A program made the translations under genes and the position numbers. The notes beneath the pieces are model-generated. The model was not told the DNA's origin. It worked only from the letters and a program-made list of their open reading frames with translations, and did not search any database. A stretch of 64,000 bases of DNA from Struthio camelus. Taxonomy: Eukaryota; Chordata; Aves; Struthioniformes; Struthionidae. Shown here piece after piece: positions 21,701 to 33,198 of this stretch. The first letter of the stretch is position 1, and each line of letters starts with the position of its first letter. Location: positions 7,866,001-7,930,000 of the forward strand of contig NC_090967.1 in NCBI RefSeq assembly GCF_040807025.1, written 5' to 3'.

Positions 21701-24700
21701 GTAACGAAAAGCACATTGGGTAGATGGGAACTTGGGACTTACCAGGGGCAGCTGCAGCCCTCCTAGAGAGGGAGGAAGGGAGCAAGAGGTGAAGAAAGGG
21801 TGCACCATTGAAATATTTCACGTGTATTGTTTCTGGTCGCTTGATGTGGAGTGCAGACTAAGCCTCACGTCACAGTTCCAAATGAAGCAGGCTAGATCTG
21901 CGGTGCTTTCCACTATGCTTCCTTATGGTTTGTTGCTTGCAAAAGCTACCAAGGTGATTTCTGTAATGACAGTAAAGCAACATCTTTTTAATGGCACTAG
22001 CCAGGGTTGCAGCTTACAGGTGGGAGGGTGTTTACCATCTGTAGCACAAAATCTTGGATTTAGGTGAACTGGGCAGTGCATGGTGGGATAGCGTGGTGGG
22101 AAGCATGACACCCTTGAATGGTTTGGCCTTTCGCTCAGGTTGTTGCCAGCCAGTTCCCAGAGGTGAAGTTTTCCATGGTGCACAAGAAGATAAACTTGGC
22201 AGAGGACATGCTGGCATGGGAACACGAGCGTTTTGCCATCCGACGCTTGCCAGCATTCACTATCTCCCATCTGGAGAGCCACCGGGACAGCCTGCGCAAC
22301 AGCATCATGGATGGGAGGTTAGAGGTCTTGGGGAAGGCTGCAGTTGAAATTCAGCCCATAAGCACAAACGGGACTCGTGAGTGCTTGTGCCTTGTGCTGT
22401 CCTGGTAGTCACAGAATGGGGGAAAAGTACTGGGGATTGGGCTCTGGATTCCGGCTCATGCTGGATGCATGAAAAATGGTGTTCTCTTGAAGGAAGTTCT
22501 TGAGCAAGCTGCTCCCACTGACAGATTCATCATCCCCCCACCCTTTTGCTTTAGAGCACGAGTAGACACTAAGGCACTAACCAGAAATACTAGGATCATT
22601 GCCGAGGCTTTGACAAGGGTCATCTACAACCTAACAGACAAGGTAAGAGCCACCCATCCCGCTAACCAGACTTGTCCTGTCCAGCCAAGCCTTCTCTCAC
22701 CACCAGCCTGGCTTTTTTGCTTTGCAGGGAGCACCTGCAGATCTACAGATATTCACAGAGCAGATGGTAAGCGTGGTGTATTTGTGTCACCTATGGGGAG
22801 AAGGGATTGAGGGTCTGGGAGAGGTCTCGTCTCAGCATGCGTGTTGTGTGGCTGACTCCTCCTTTGGTGGTATTTTTCTGCAGCAGATCCAGGAGGAGCA
22901 ACTAGAGTCAGTGATGGACTGGCTGAGCAGTCAGCCAAGGGCTGCCCAGCTGATTGATAAAGATAGCACCTTCCTCAACACCTTAGAATACTGTATGGGC
23001 CGCTACCTGAAGGATGTTAAACAACATCATGTAAAGGCAGACAAAAGGTAAGAAGAGAGATAAAAGAACCAGCCGGGGCACGCACGCTGGCTTCCCCCTC
23101 CAATGAGTCTTGTCTCTGAGCTGCAGCTTCTCTTGCTCCTTCCTTGGCATGTGGCTACAGGTGACTGCTGTTTTCTGCTGTCCTGTCTGTTATGGTTCAT
23201 GCTCTCCTCAAATAGAAAGCTGTATATCTTTCCTCACAGCGCAGTAACAAGTCTTGGCTCTTGGAGAGAACCACTGCTTTGGTTCTGTCCTTCCCACTCT
23301 GCTTCCCACGCTGCTTCTCTCTGAATGAATGCAGGAAAGAACTAAGGGTCCCCTAGAAAGCTTTCTTTGATTGCAGAGAGGCAGCTCGTTTCCTGTCTAG
23401 CCTGCTTGGGATGGGGCAGTTTCATGAACCCGGCAAGGCATCTTCCATGTTCTTCTTCTGAGAAAGTTGAACAGCATGTGTCCTGGATTGCATCCTTGGG
23501 CTTCTGTCTGTAGAAATAAGAGAGAACTGACAGCAAAAATCAGTTTAAAACTGGTATGCGAGGTTGTTATATTTGCCCGTCTGTGGTGGGATGAATTTCT
23601 TGGGAACAGAGGTTTGGGATGTCCTTACTGCAGTCTAGAAGTGGAGTACAACCTGAATAATTTCTTCTTTCCTCAGGGATCCCGAGTTTGTGTTCTATGA
23701 CCAGCTGAAGCAGGTGATGAATGCATACAGGTATGGAATTCTCTTGGGTGCATGTGGCTGTTGTCTCTCTCTGTGGCAGTACCTGCTCTAGCTGTTTCAT
23801 GTGTTCTTTCTTCATTTCAGGGTCAAGCCAGCAATCTTTGACCTGCTTCTGGCTGTCTGTATTGCAGCCTACCTTGGAGTTGCCTATGTTGCTGTCCAGG
23901 TAAGAGAAAAGGAATAAGAGACAGACGTATTATTTTCCTCTTAAATAACCTGTCAGAGTAGCTGCTACTCGTACAGTCTCACAACCAAATTTGGAACAAT
24001 AATCCCATCCCACTCTAAAAGAAGGTAATCCAAAATGACTGGCTGTTTTGATTTGGATGTCTTTGAGCATCTCAATTGGCTGTGTTGAAGGTGATCCCTT
24101 ACCAGTTCTGAAACTTCCTTTCCTAGTGCAAAACTATCTTACATAAGTCCTTATGGATGTCCTTGGTCAAGGACATGCACAGCTCATTTGTTAAGTTTCT
24201 TTGGCTCTCCAACAGTTTCCCTTAGCTTCAGACTGAAACTTCTCAAGGTGACTAAAATCTGCTGTACTGTTTAGGGCTTGCACCCTCTAGTAAGTTAGGT
24301 GTGTTCTGAGATCCTTCCAATAGCTGTTAAGTCTTTCTGGTTTTTAACTGTTAACAAAGCCACTGTGAGCTAGGCTTCTGATCCTGCCTGGCTTCTTTGA
24401 AGAACATGAATGAAGGGGAAGCATTTGGGATCAGTCTGAATATTGACCTCTTACTTCATATTATTTGTGTTTAATATTGTGGGATACAACAAGTGTTTTA
24501 GAATCTGAAGTAACAGTAATAGGAACAGGAGGAAAAACGTCATCTTTGATTTCTTACCACTGTCTTCCTTGTGTTCATTATGACAAATTATTTGAAGCCT
24601 GGATCTTGTAATAGCTATTGGATATCCTGAAGTAGCCGTTATAGAATCAAAATGCAATTAATCAAAGCAGATTCAAAAGAAGAATTAAGTAAACTTCTAG

Positions 24701-25265
24701 GTCATTGGTGAAATGGTAAAAGAAATGATCTTGGTAAAGGATTGTGATCTAGTGGGAATCTCTGGGTTTGCCTGATTCATTTCTGCATTCCTGAAACTGC
24801 TAGCAGCCATGTTTCTGTGTTAGTGGCCAATATTATGCATGTGTTGAACTCTGAAACTTTCCCTCCCCTTCCGAAGGAAAAGAATTGCATCAAAAAAATC
24901 AAATCTGTAACAAGTGTTTGCATCTTCATGATGGGGGTGATACCAGCCTGCACAAACTTTTCTGTAAGCCAGCACTTTCTGTACAACCTTGACTAACTGT
25001 CTTCATTGTAGTAATTCCTCCTAATTCACCAAGTCCCACTCTGCTCTCAGGATGGGAGTGTTAGAGAGTGAACCAAGCAGAGTATTGTGTTTGCACATTA
25101 GAATTGCTTTAAGCCTTCTAGTGAGTTTCCTCCCTGCGTAGAACACAGCCATTTTACTAGAGCTTATAAGGACTCATGGTTATTTTATTTTCCTTCTGTT
25201 TCCAGCACTTTGGTCTCCTTTACAAGACGGTACAGAGACTATCCCTTAAAACCAAGCAGCAGTGA
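15792..25265 (+). CDS. NCLN: Nicalin (nicastrin-like ER membrane protein)
   Basis: ER membrane protein that partners TMEM147 and NOMO at the multipass translocon. Complete in 15 coding exons: 15792-15972, 18936-19126, 19348-19492, 20130-20224, 20461-20541, 20746-20849, 21292-21380, 21561-21700, 22139-22317, 22555-22642, 22728-22766, 22884-23047, 23677-23730, 23821-23899, 25206-25265. They sum to 1,689 bases, 562 residues; human nicalin has 563. Start MLEEAGEVLESVLKASCLP follows the human protein. A hydrophobic N-terminal signal/anchor (residues ~18-35) is followed by the M28-peptidase/nicastrin-like lumenal domain with VIVAHYDSFGVAP and FASGGGKFNYQGTKRW, then a C-terminal membrane segment (FDLLLAVCIAAYLGVAYVAV) and a short basic tail ending LKTKQQ. 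All introns are GT-AG. CpG-island promoter without TATA. No coding defect seen. Confidence 0.98.
15973..18935 (+). other. NCLN intron 1
   Basis: 2.96 kb. Starts in the CpG island and contains a long T-rich tract at 17014-17049 next to a minus-strand open frame (listed separately). Nothing else recognised. Confidence 0.8.
17058..17291 (-). pseudogene. Candidate retrocopy fragment in NCLN intron 1
   Basis: A 77-codon minus-strand frame has a protein-like, glutamine/leucine-rich helical stretch (NLFSLLQQKNQQQRLLNLF) and ends eight bases before a T-rich tract on the plus strand (17014-17049, 18 uninterrupted T), which reads as a poly(A) tail on the minus strand. This layout fits a 5'-truncated processed retrocopy. 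I do not recognise the parent protein and could not identify target-site duplications. A chance open frame beside a T tract is the alternative. Confidence 0.3.
19129..19145 (+). repeat. A17 tract next to the NCLN exon 2 donor
   Basis: Seventeen A directly after the GT of the exon 2 splice donor, so the donor context is GTAAAAA rather than GTAAGT. Confidence 0.9.
23900..25205 (+). other. NCLN intron 14
   Basis: 1.3 kb AT-leaning intron between the membrane-segment exon and the last exon. No other gene or repeat recognised. Confidence 0.8.
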
Positions 25266-28200
25266 AGTAACCAGTCATCACCCATTCAGCAGCACTGAGC
25301 CATCGGTGAGCCCATCAGGAACCTTCTGCCTTCCATTGAGTCCTGCTGCTTCTCGTCCTCTCTCCTCTTTGCTACCCTGGAGAGGGGAGGAAGGCAGAAA
25401 GAAAGTGAAATTTCAACTCTTGTGCACCTTTTAGGTGCTTTTTTCCCCTTTCTTCCCCTGAATTGCAGCATGTCTGTTTTCCTTTGCTTTGTGGCGAGGG
25501 AGAAGCTCAGAGACTTCAGTAATTCCTGCAGGTTGTTTAAACACTGAACAGCTGATTCTGAGCAGTGTCTATGAGTGTAAAACCAGGCCCAGCACCTTCA
25601 TGGACACGTGTGCCATACAGCCAACTTGGAGGCTGAAACTACAGAGCAGAGCGATTGTATTATCTCTGCCCAGCAAACAAGGACTCAGAGCACTTGTTTA
25701 AAAAAAAAAAAAAATGCGCACATGCAAATTAAAGAGAGAACTGGCATGTTTTCTTACTGCACCTCTTCCTTGAGTTCTCTGCCTGGCTTCAGGAAGGTGT
25801 ACTGAGCAAACAGTGTCTCCAGCAAGCATCTTGTTGTGTGTTGTTTAGACCGTGCAATAACTCATTCCCTTTTAGGAGATACACTGTAAACAATCTTGAC
25901 TGTTACTCAGATTGGGGAATGAGGAGAGATTGTTAAAACGGGTTCCTACAGTAGAATTCTTACCAGGACATGTTGTCCTGCCTCTTATTGGAGGCTGCTT
26001 TTTGCTGTGTACTTAATTTCTCTTGAAGTTCATCATCCTTGAACAGTTTGCTGCTGCCACCACTCTGTGCTTAACTCCTGCTTGGTTTTTAGGAGGGGAT
26101 TCTACAATCCAAGTTGCTGCAGAATCACGTTCTGTGCTGTTCTGTGTATTTAAACAAGGCAGTTATATTAATAGCAAGAGCACCCCAGCTCTTGCTGAGC
26201 TCTGGTCAGTAATTACTTCAGTCTTCATTCCTCAGTTTTCACTTTCAGCTGGGTTATGGGTTTTGGGCTGTTTTGTCATGTTCACCTGCATCTCAGGGTC
26301 TCATTTCACATTTTTCAACTATGTTATTTCTGGAAACCGTGTTCCAAGCCTGAGTGTAAGAGCAAGTTCCCAAAGTGCTTGTTGCTGTCTCCTTTCACGT
26401 TCTGCCCCCAGTATGTATGGAAGGAGACAGATCATTTAGCCATTAAAAAACAAAACAAGATGAAGTTTTATGAATGTCACTTTAAACATGGCTGTTTCTA
26501 GAACTGTAACTAAGAGCGTATACCTTAGAACTTGCCCTCTCTTGCCCTACTTTTATCCTTGAGCAAGGCCTTATTTTAGCTTGCTGATGCTTTCGGATGG
26601 AGACAGCTGTCCAGTTGCCTGGAAAAGTTGTCAGTGCTTGTGCAAAGCTCTGGAGGGCCAGGGAAACAGTTGCAAAGCATTGTCTTCTGCTTAAGTTTAA
26701 GCTTTTCCTGAATTCCATCATCCAAGGTAAGCAGGATGGTACTTTCCGATGAGAGCAGGAGATTCTTTCTGGGCGGCATTGCACTTTGGTTACCCCTCAA
26801 GTTATCATGGAAAATATATCAAGATTTTGACTACAAGTCCTAGGTCCTAGGCTAGTCATAGCTCTAGAAGATGTCCTCATCGAATAGGTGCTGTCCTGCC
26901 ACTCCACAATGTTTCTTTGAGACCTTTCTGTAGATTCTGTTTTATGCATGTGTTGTCTATTTGCAAGCCATGGTACTATTTAAAAGGAACACCTTTATTT
27001 AAAATAGCATCTTCTACAAAGGCTGAAAAGTGCTCGTGGGCTTAAAATATGGTATCACCTTTTCTTTGTATGCAGGGAAAATTCAAGCTGTATATCCTTG
27101 TCTGCACCACAGCTGCGATTGTACACTCTTGTTAGAAAAGGGGTTTTTGTGGCCAGTCACTGTCCTTGTCCTTTGGATGGGGACCAAAGCACTTCATTTC
27201 CATCCATCTTTGTTTCTTTCACTGTAGTCCCCTTCTTGGAATACCCTTGCCCCTCAGTGTGTGCTTCCCTGCTATTTTAAATATGTAATGACTTGTTCTT
27301 TAAAGGGTCTTTTCTTTTCCAGGAGAGCATGCGGATGTCTGTGGCTCCCTGTAATATCAGCAGGTGGCATGGTACCAAGCACTCCTGAAATATCAGCCCT
27401 ACAGGGAAACTTACCTTTTGCTGGTCTTTTGAGTGCTTGCTTGAAATATGTCTCTCCATGCATGAACTGTTTGTGTCACTCCTCTGACAAATGAATTTAT
27501 AATGACTTCAGAAACTGATTGCTTGTTCTGGAGTAGGTGGAAGATGAGCCTTGATCATTTGTCACTGATTTTTATGCTCTGCTCTTAGAGACTGGATGTA
27601 TTGTGCTCTGGGAGGGTGCGTGCTCTGCAACTGTGTAGGTGCAGAACATGCACAGTGCAGTGGCTACCTGAAGAACTTCTTTGTGGGTTCTGAGTATCTG
27701 GAAACAGTTTCAGAGCCCTCCAGCAGCATCATACGTTCCTAGTGTGGTACACTTGGAGGTGGGGTGTTCCCCCATTCCAGCAGGTCACTTAACTCCATTA
27801 CTTCACTGAGAACAAATAGGGAAGCTGAAGTTATTAACAATCCTGCTTGAGCTTGATGGACATAAAATTTACAAGTAGTGGGCAGGAGAGAACAGGCCCA
27901 GAGCATTCTTGTAGTGGAGACTATCAACCTTGGCTCTTCCACATGAGAAGCTCAAACCTGAGTCACAAAATTCCTCCAAGGCAAGGCAGGGTAGTTGTAT
28001 CTGTCCCTGCCAAGGCTGTAGCATTAAAGCAAACACTTTAACTCCTTGTGGTCTTGACAATAAACTGCCAACACTCCTGATGCAGTGCCAGAAGCCAGTG
28101 GCAGCTATCTGAAAGAAAGGAGAGTAGAGGTAAATGAGAGTCCACAAACTCTGAGGGTGGTGGGGATAGTGCCTTGCTCTCTCCTGCACTGGGGTAATTT

Positions 28201-29790
28201 GTCCCATAAGCTGATGGAATGCACTTCATATATTTCTATCTGGCTGCCATAGAAAGTAATCCTTACTACAGATAAGGGCTTGTGCTTCTGATCGACGTGT
28301 ATGTGTACTAAAGTGCTCTCTCATACCTGGGAAAGAGGGAAAGGAGACTTACACTATCACACTAGTGCCCATTCTGGGAGTGAACCTAGTTTCCACATTG
28401 CTATGTTCCCTTTGGAAAGTTGACACAGAAGCTTGTCACTTGCCCCTACTATTCTCCTGTTTTGTAATAACAAGAAAAATGGTGCTGATCCATTCTGCAG
28501 CATATCTGATTAATCCTCTCGCCAACATGATGCAGAGGCAGACGCCCAACAGCTGTTCTGATGAAATAAAAATTCTCCACAACGTTGCAGAAGAGCTCTG
28601 TGTAGCTGGTTCTTGTGCTCTTATCTTTGTCTTTCCTTTTTATCAGGAGTTTGCATGGCCTGGAAGGAGAAGGCATGAAAGCACGTACCCACGTGTTTAT
28701 AACTAGCTAGTAGTTGACACTCCTAGCCAAAAATGGAATGCTCTTTGCAACCTGTCTGACTTCACCTGTTGTCCTGTTGCTGCCGAAGTCTGCAGTTTGC
28801 AGAAAGCTGCTTTTCTAAAAGGCTTTAAGAACTGAAGCTGTTTTATTCCTTCTACCTGCTCCCACCTTCACAGGCAGTAATGGGGACTATATGCAAGTTG
28901 TTTGGGCTATTGCAGCTCATCTCCCAAATGAGAGAGGTTCATCCTTACAAAATAGGTACTGCTATGCAATATGAACGTCACCCTTGAACTTTTACAGTGC
29001 TAAGAGGAAAGACCTTGAAGCCATAATGGAACTAGGTATCCCACCGTCTATGGCAGGAGTCACCACCAGCTATTTAAACCTTTAAAACCACAAATGTCCC
29101 ACAATAGCATTTATTCTTTTAAGCTGCAATCTCATATTGTTCATAACACAAGGCAAAATTTATCCAACTTCTGCACCTCGTGGCCAAGCTGCGTTTTACA
29201 TCTAAGAGCCGTTCAGTCTTGACCTGCAGCTCTGAAATGATGGGGGTGCTACTCTGTCCTCAGTAAATTGTACCTCTGTATGTTCCTGCGGGGGCTCTCG
29301 CTTGCTCGCTTTCATCTGTTTAGTTTACATTTGTAGTTATTGGGTAACAACTTCAAGGTTATAATCTGGAATGTTTGCAGCTCAGGAAAAAGAGTTGATT
29401 AATCTAGTAATGATAACTCAATTATTTATCTCTTCTTGTGCATCCTAAAGAACAAATGTATATTGAGGTGAATATTTAAAAGCTAATAGAAAATTCAATG
29501 CAGTTGAATAACATTACCGTAGCTATATTATTTCTCATAAATGTAAGAGTATTTAAGTATTTTAACATTTTTCATTTGTTTGTCCCTTTTCTCTCTTTCC
29601 CTTGGAAAAATAAACCAAGAGCGAGTAGGTTTGATGAGCAGATGTGTTGGAGAACTAATAGTTTCTGCTGCCGGTATTTGCAAGGTCCTTGCTTTATTTG
29701 AAGGATTATACCTTCTGCAGAAAAGGATGAAGAACGCTTGAGTTCAAGAGCAGGCGTTGCCCCTTCTGTATAGCCAAAAGTAAAGTAGTT
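25266..29790 (+). other. NCLN 3' UTR and intergenic stretch to the SUB1-like gene
   Basis: About 4.5 kb without another supportable gene. Candidate NCLN polyadenylation signals: ATTAAA at 25728-25733, AATAAA at 28059-28064, 28565-28570 and 29609-29614. Which is used cannot be told from sequence. An A-rich run lies at about 25701-25714. Short open frames on both strands show no domain features. Confidence 0.5.
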
Positions 29791-29793
29791 TGA

Positions 29794-29853
29794 TAGAAAA
29801 TATTTACAGACACCGAGCCAGATTCCAGCACCGTGTCTGTAAATATTTTCTAT
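29794..29853. repeat. Perfect 21-base inverted repeat (hairpin)
   Basis: The left arm 29794-29814 (begins ATAGAAAATATTTACAG) is exactly complementary to the right arm 29833-29853, with an 18-base spacer. It lies between the 3' side of NCLN and the SUB1-like promoter. Confidence 0.9.
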
Positions 29854-30211
29854 ACGTTTCTGTGCTCGATGGGTCCAGCGGTATGGAAAACCGGCTGCCC
29901 GAGAAGCCAGCGCCGCAGTGCTGGAGGCAGCGTTGTGCCTTCCGGCCCTCATAAGCTAGTTAGTTATTTGAACTGAACGTCACGAGAGATCTGTTCCCCG
30001 AGCAGGAGTCTGTCAAGTCTTCCAGACCCAGAAGGACGTGGCTGTAGAGAGGGAAACCAATCCCAAAGCCGCGACAAGAGGGGAAGCGCCGGTTGCGCTT
30101 CCGTCCTGCCCCCTCGCAGCGCCAGGTGGCCGCAGGGGCGCTCCGTGGAGGCTTCCCCCGGGCCGGGCCGGGCCGGCGGCTGCTGCAGCACCCCTGGGCC
30201 CGCCAGAGAGC

Positions 30212-30420
30212 GCCCGGCCCGGCCCGGCCCGGCGGCCCCCGAGCCGAGCAGGGCAGAACCGGCCCGGCCCGGCCCGGCGGCCCCCGAGCCCAGCAGGGCA
30301 GAACCGGCCCGGCCCGGCGGCCCCCGAGCCCAGCAGGGCAGAACCGGCCCGGCCCGGCCCGGCGGCCCCCGAGCCCAGCAGGGCAGAACCGGCCCGGCCC
30401 GGCCCGGCCCGGCGGCCCCT
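30212..30420 (+). repeat. GC-rich minisatellite with nested GGCCC pentamers
   Basis: Four to five units, each an array of 3-5 GGCCC pentamers, then GGCGGCCCCCGAGCC and CAGCAGGGCAGAACC. Unit lengths of 45, 40 and 45 bases differ by whole pentamers. The minus strand carries many GGGCCGGGCC runs with G-quadruplex potential. Confidence 0.9.
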
Positions 30421-30476
30421 CAGGAGAGCCAAGCCAAGCCCGCCCGCCCCGCCCAGCCCCGCCCGGCGCCGCGGCG

Positions 30477-30546
30477 ATTGGCCGGCCAAGGGGCGGCATC
30501 ACCGGCGGCGATTGGCCGGGGGAGCCGGGGGAGCGGCCGGGATTGG
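30477..30546 (-). promoter_or_regulatory. Three inverted CCAAT boxes (NF-Y type)
   Basis: ATTGG at 30477-30481, 30511-30515 and 30542-30546, each preceded by G and followed by C, spaced 34 and 31 bases (about three helical turns). They sit 85-155 bases before the first splice donor of the SUB1-like gene, a classic NF-Y array position. Confidence 0.65.
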
Positions 30547-30718
30547 CGGGCGGCGGCGGGGCGGGGCCTGGCGCCGGGAGAAGGGCTCGCGGGCGGCGAG
30601 GCGAGCGCTGCACGCGTCGCGCCCTGCCAGGTACGAGTGGCGCCGCCGCCGCCGCCGCGAGGGGCCCCGTTCCCGGCCCCCCGGCCGCCCCCCCGGTGAC
30701 GCGCCGTCTCCCCGCAGG

Positions 30719-33198
30719 ATGCCGAAGGCCAAGGAGGTGGCGGGGACCAGCAGCTCGGAGAGCGGCCCCGAGGAGGAGGGCCAGGTACTGCCCCTGGGGC
30801 CCGGCCGGCGGCTGCGGCCCGCCCGGGCTCGGCTCGGGCCGAGGAAGGGGCCGAGGCGCCGCCGGCCGGGCTGCTCAAGCTGCTGATCTCTCCTCCTAGA
30901 AGAGAAAGAAGGAAATGCCTTCCAAACCAGAGAAAAGGCCGAAGGGAGAGCCTAGGCCTTCAAAGGTGACAGCAAAGCCTCCGGGGCACGACAGTGAAGA
31001 GGAGGGCATGTTCCAGGTAGGGGCAGGGGCAGCGCTAGGCACACGCCTTCCTCCTCCTCCTCCTCCTCCTCCTCTCTGTGGAGGCCTCCCCTGCCCCTCC
31101 GTGGGGTACTGCTGCAGCTGAGCTGCCTTTCTCCAGTGCATCCCACCTGCAGCACCTCCTCTCCTGTCCCTCTGTGCTTTGAGAGGCCTGGGCAGGCCTG
31201 TGGGGCAGCTTGTTGCTGCTCTGGTTTAGCTCTGGCTCTGTCTTTGCAGATCGGGAAGATGCGCTATGTCAGAGTGTCCTGCTTCAAGGGGAAGGTCCTT
31301 GTGGACATCAGGGAGTTCTACGTGGATAAGGATGGAGGCACCAAACCAGGGAGGAAAGGTAGAGCAGCAAATTCACAAGGCAGCAGTTGCAGGCTGTGCC
31401 TGGCTCACTCCTGGGCTGCTGGCTCTGCTGGCTGGGAATGTCTGCCTTAAGGTCAGGACTGACTTGTGTGTGGAGCAGGACCTGTGTACCCCATGCTGAG
31501 GGACACAGTTCAGCACTTTCTCACTGTGGGTGCCAACAGCTGAAGAAAAGCACAACAAATAAGCAGGTGTGAGCTTCTGGTGAGCATGGCAGGGCCATGA
31601 CCACTCTAGGAAGTGGAGCTGGAAGCTGCTGTACAGGACTCTGGCTTCATCTCTGATCAGCAACCCTTTTGTTGACTGTTGATGGGGCAGAGCTGCAAAG
31701 TGGAGAAAGAGGAAGTAGTAAGCAGTAGCTCTAACACTGCTACCTTGTGCCTCACTACTGACTGACAAACTTGCCCTGGTGTGGGTGTTGCTCAGGGCTC
31801 TAATGCGGCATGATGTGTGTTTGCCCCTAATCTGTAATGGTGGAGCTGTGCTTGCCTGGGAGAGGCTCCCAGAGGTAAACTCATTCTTCCCAGTCTGGGT
31901 GGGGACAGGAAGGTTAAGAGCCCTCAGGGTCTGAGACTGTAATGCGCTGCGTTAGGCATGTGCCTTGCTCCCCTGGCAGGTGCCTGATGCTGCAATATAG
32001 TGGTACAGCTTGGGTGGCCCATTGCGGCAGCATTACCTAAGCTGGTGATGCTGGAGAAGGCAGCTGGGGAAAGAGAGACAGTTGCTGAGTCAACATTCAG
32101 CTTAGGGCCATATGCTCTGGCACTTGACAGTAACTTTTGAGGTTCACAGGCCCTGAACTTTTCTCCTGCCTTGTGTGTTGCAGTGCTCAGCAGAGATTCA
32201 GTTAATGTGGGATTTCTTGGGGAACCTTTCAGTCCTTGCTATTGATTTTGTGTCAGGGTAGATGAATTTCTCTCAGCTTGGTTTGCTTCATAACCGCTAA
32301 GCATGGTTTACCTTCCAGAAATTAACTTCCTTTGGAGAAGTTACAACTACAAACTACTCCCTTAAAGGGAACCACTTACCCTGTAATGAAAGTTGGAAGC
32401 AAAGCCCTGAAGCCTTCCTGTACCATTGGGGGCAGGAGTGTGGTGGACTCCTTCCAGGCTGTGAAAAACACATCCACAATGCAAGACAGAAGATCTGTTA
32501 GTTAAAACAGGGATCATGAAGAAAAGTTCTCATCTAAATACTGCCTCTGCTGTTTTGCTGCAGATTTCTTGGCCCTTGATGTTTATCTAGAGAATCTAAT
32601 AAAGCTTGGGCCTTGGTTTTTGTAGTGTGTTTCTTAACAAAGCCAAAAGGAAGGAATAAGATGATAATGTTAGGCTGGAACCTGCACAGCAATTTCACTG
32701 CCATGCTTGTTTTGTATGGGAGAGAGGCCAGTGACATCAAGACCTTATCTCTACTATCTCTACTACAGCTAAAAAGAAGCCAGTTCTTCTCTAGTTTTTA
32801 AGCTATGCTAGTGACCTCTATTAGCAGCAGGTTTTGTAAGTAGAGCTAGAGTTGGTATTACTTTCTTTGGGCAGCTGAAAGGATATAAAGGGCTGTGGGA
32901 CTCTTGAAAGGCAAGTCAGGCTTATTCTTGTGTGGTGCTTCTGTGATGCCTTTTGACGTGGATGCTGAGGTGCTGACACAGAACTGCCCTGCTCAAAAGG
33001 CTGCCTCTGTTTCTGGCCTCGGGCTCTGCCTCGGATTCCAACTTTCCCTTCTATAGCCAGCCTGAAGGAACTGCTTACTCTCTGCCTGCTCTGAAACCTC
33101 TCCTTCTGCTATTTCTAGGGATTGCCCTGTCTGCAGAACAGTGGAACCAGCTGAAGGAGATCATTCCTGAGATCGATGCTGCAGTCAAGAAATTCTAA
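30719..33198 (+). CDS. SUB1-like: SUB1/PC4-family transcriptional coactivator (p15-like paralogue)
   Basis: Nuclear single-stranded-DNA-binding cofactor of RNA polymerase II. Four coding exons: 30719-30784, 30900-31016, 31250-31358, 33119-33198; 372 bases, 123 residues (human SUB1 has 127). A noncoding first exon ends at 30630 and the second exon starts at 30718, just before ATG. The N-terminal half is acidic/serine then lysine-rich ([35 protein letters not shown]). The C-terminal half is the PC4 fold: [20 protein letters not shown], then [24 protein letters not shown] and a closing [15 protein letters not shown] helix. Compared with SUB1, the N-terminal serine tract is shorter and many core residues differ, so this looks like an ancient paralogue rather than SUB1 itself. 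Having introns, it is not a retrocopy. All introns are GT-AG. Confidence 0.93.
31048..31074 (+). repeat. (CTC)n trinucleotide tract
   Basis: About eight CTC units in the intron after the second coding exon of the SUB1-like gene. Confidence 0.85.

Larger units (their letters stand above)
30100..30900. promoter_or_regulatory. CpG island and promoter of the SUB1-like gene
   Basis: Very CG-dense, TATA-less. It contains the GGCCC minisatellite, three inverted CCAAT boxes, a GGGGCGGGGCC GC box near 30558-30568, the noncoding first exon (donor CAG|GTACGAG at 30630/30631) and the first coding exon. Confidence 0.75.

Noticed and set aside
30038-30899. Three overlapping 184-282-codon plus frames over the GGCCC minisatellite
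   Set aside because: They translate the repeat (PARPGGPRAQQGRT units) in every frame; the real coding start is at 30719 after a splice acceptor.
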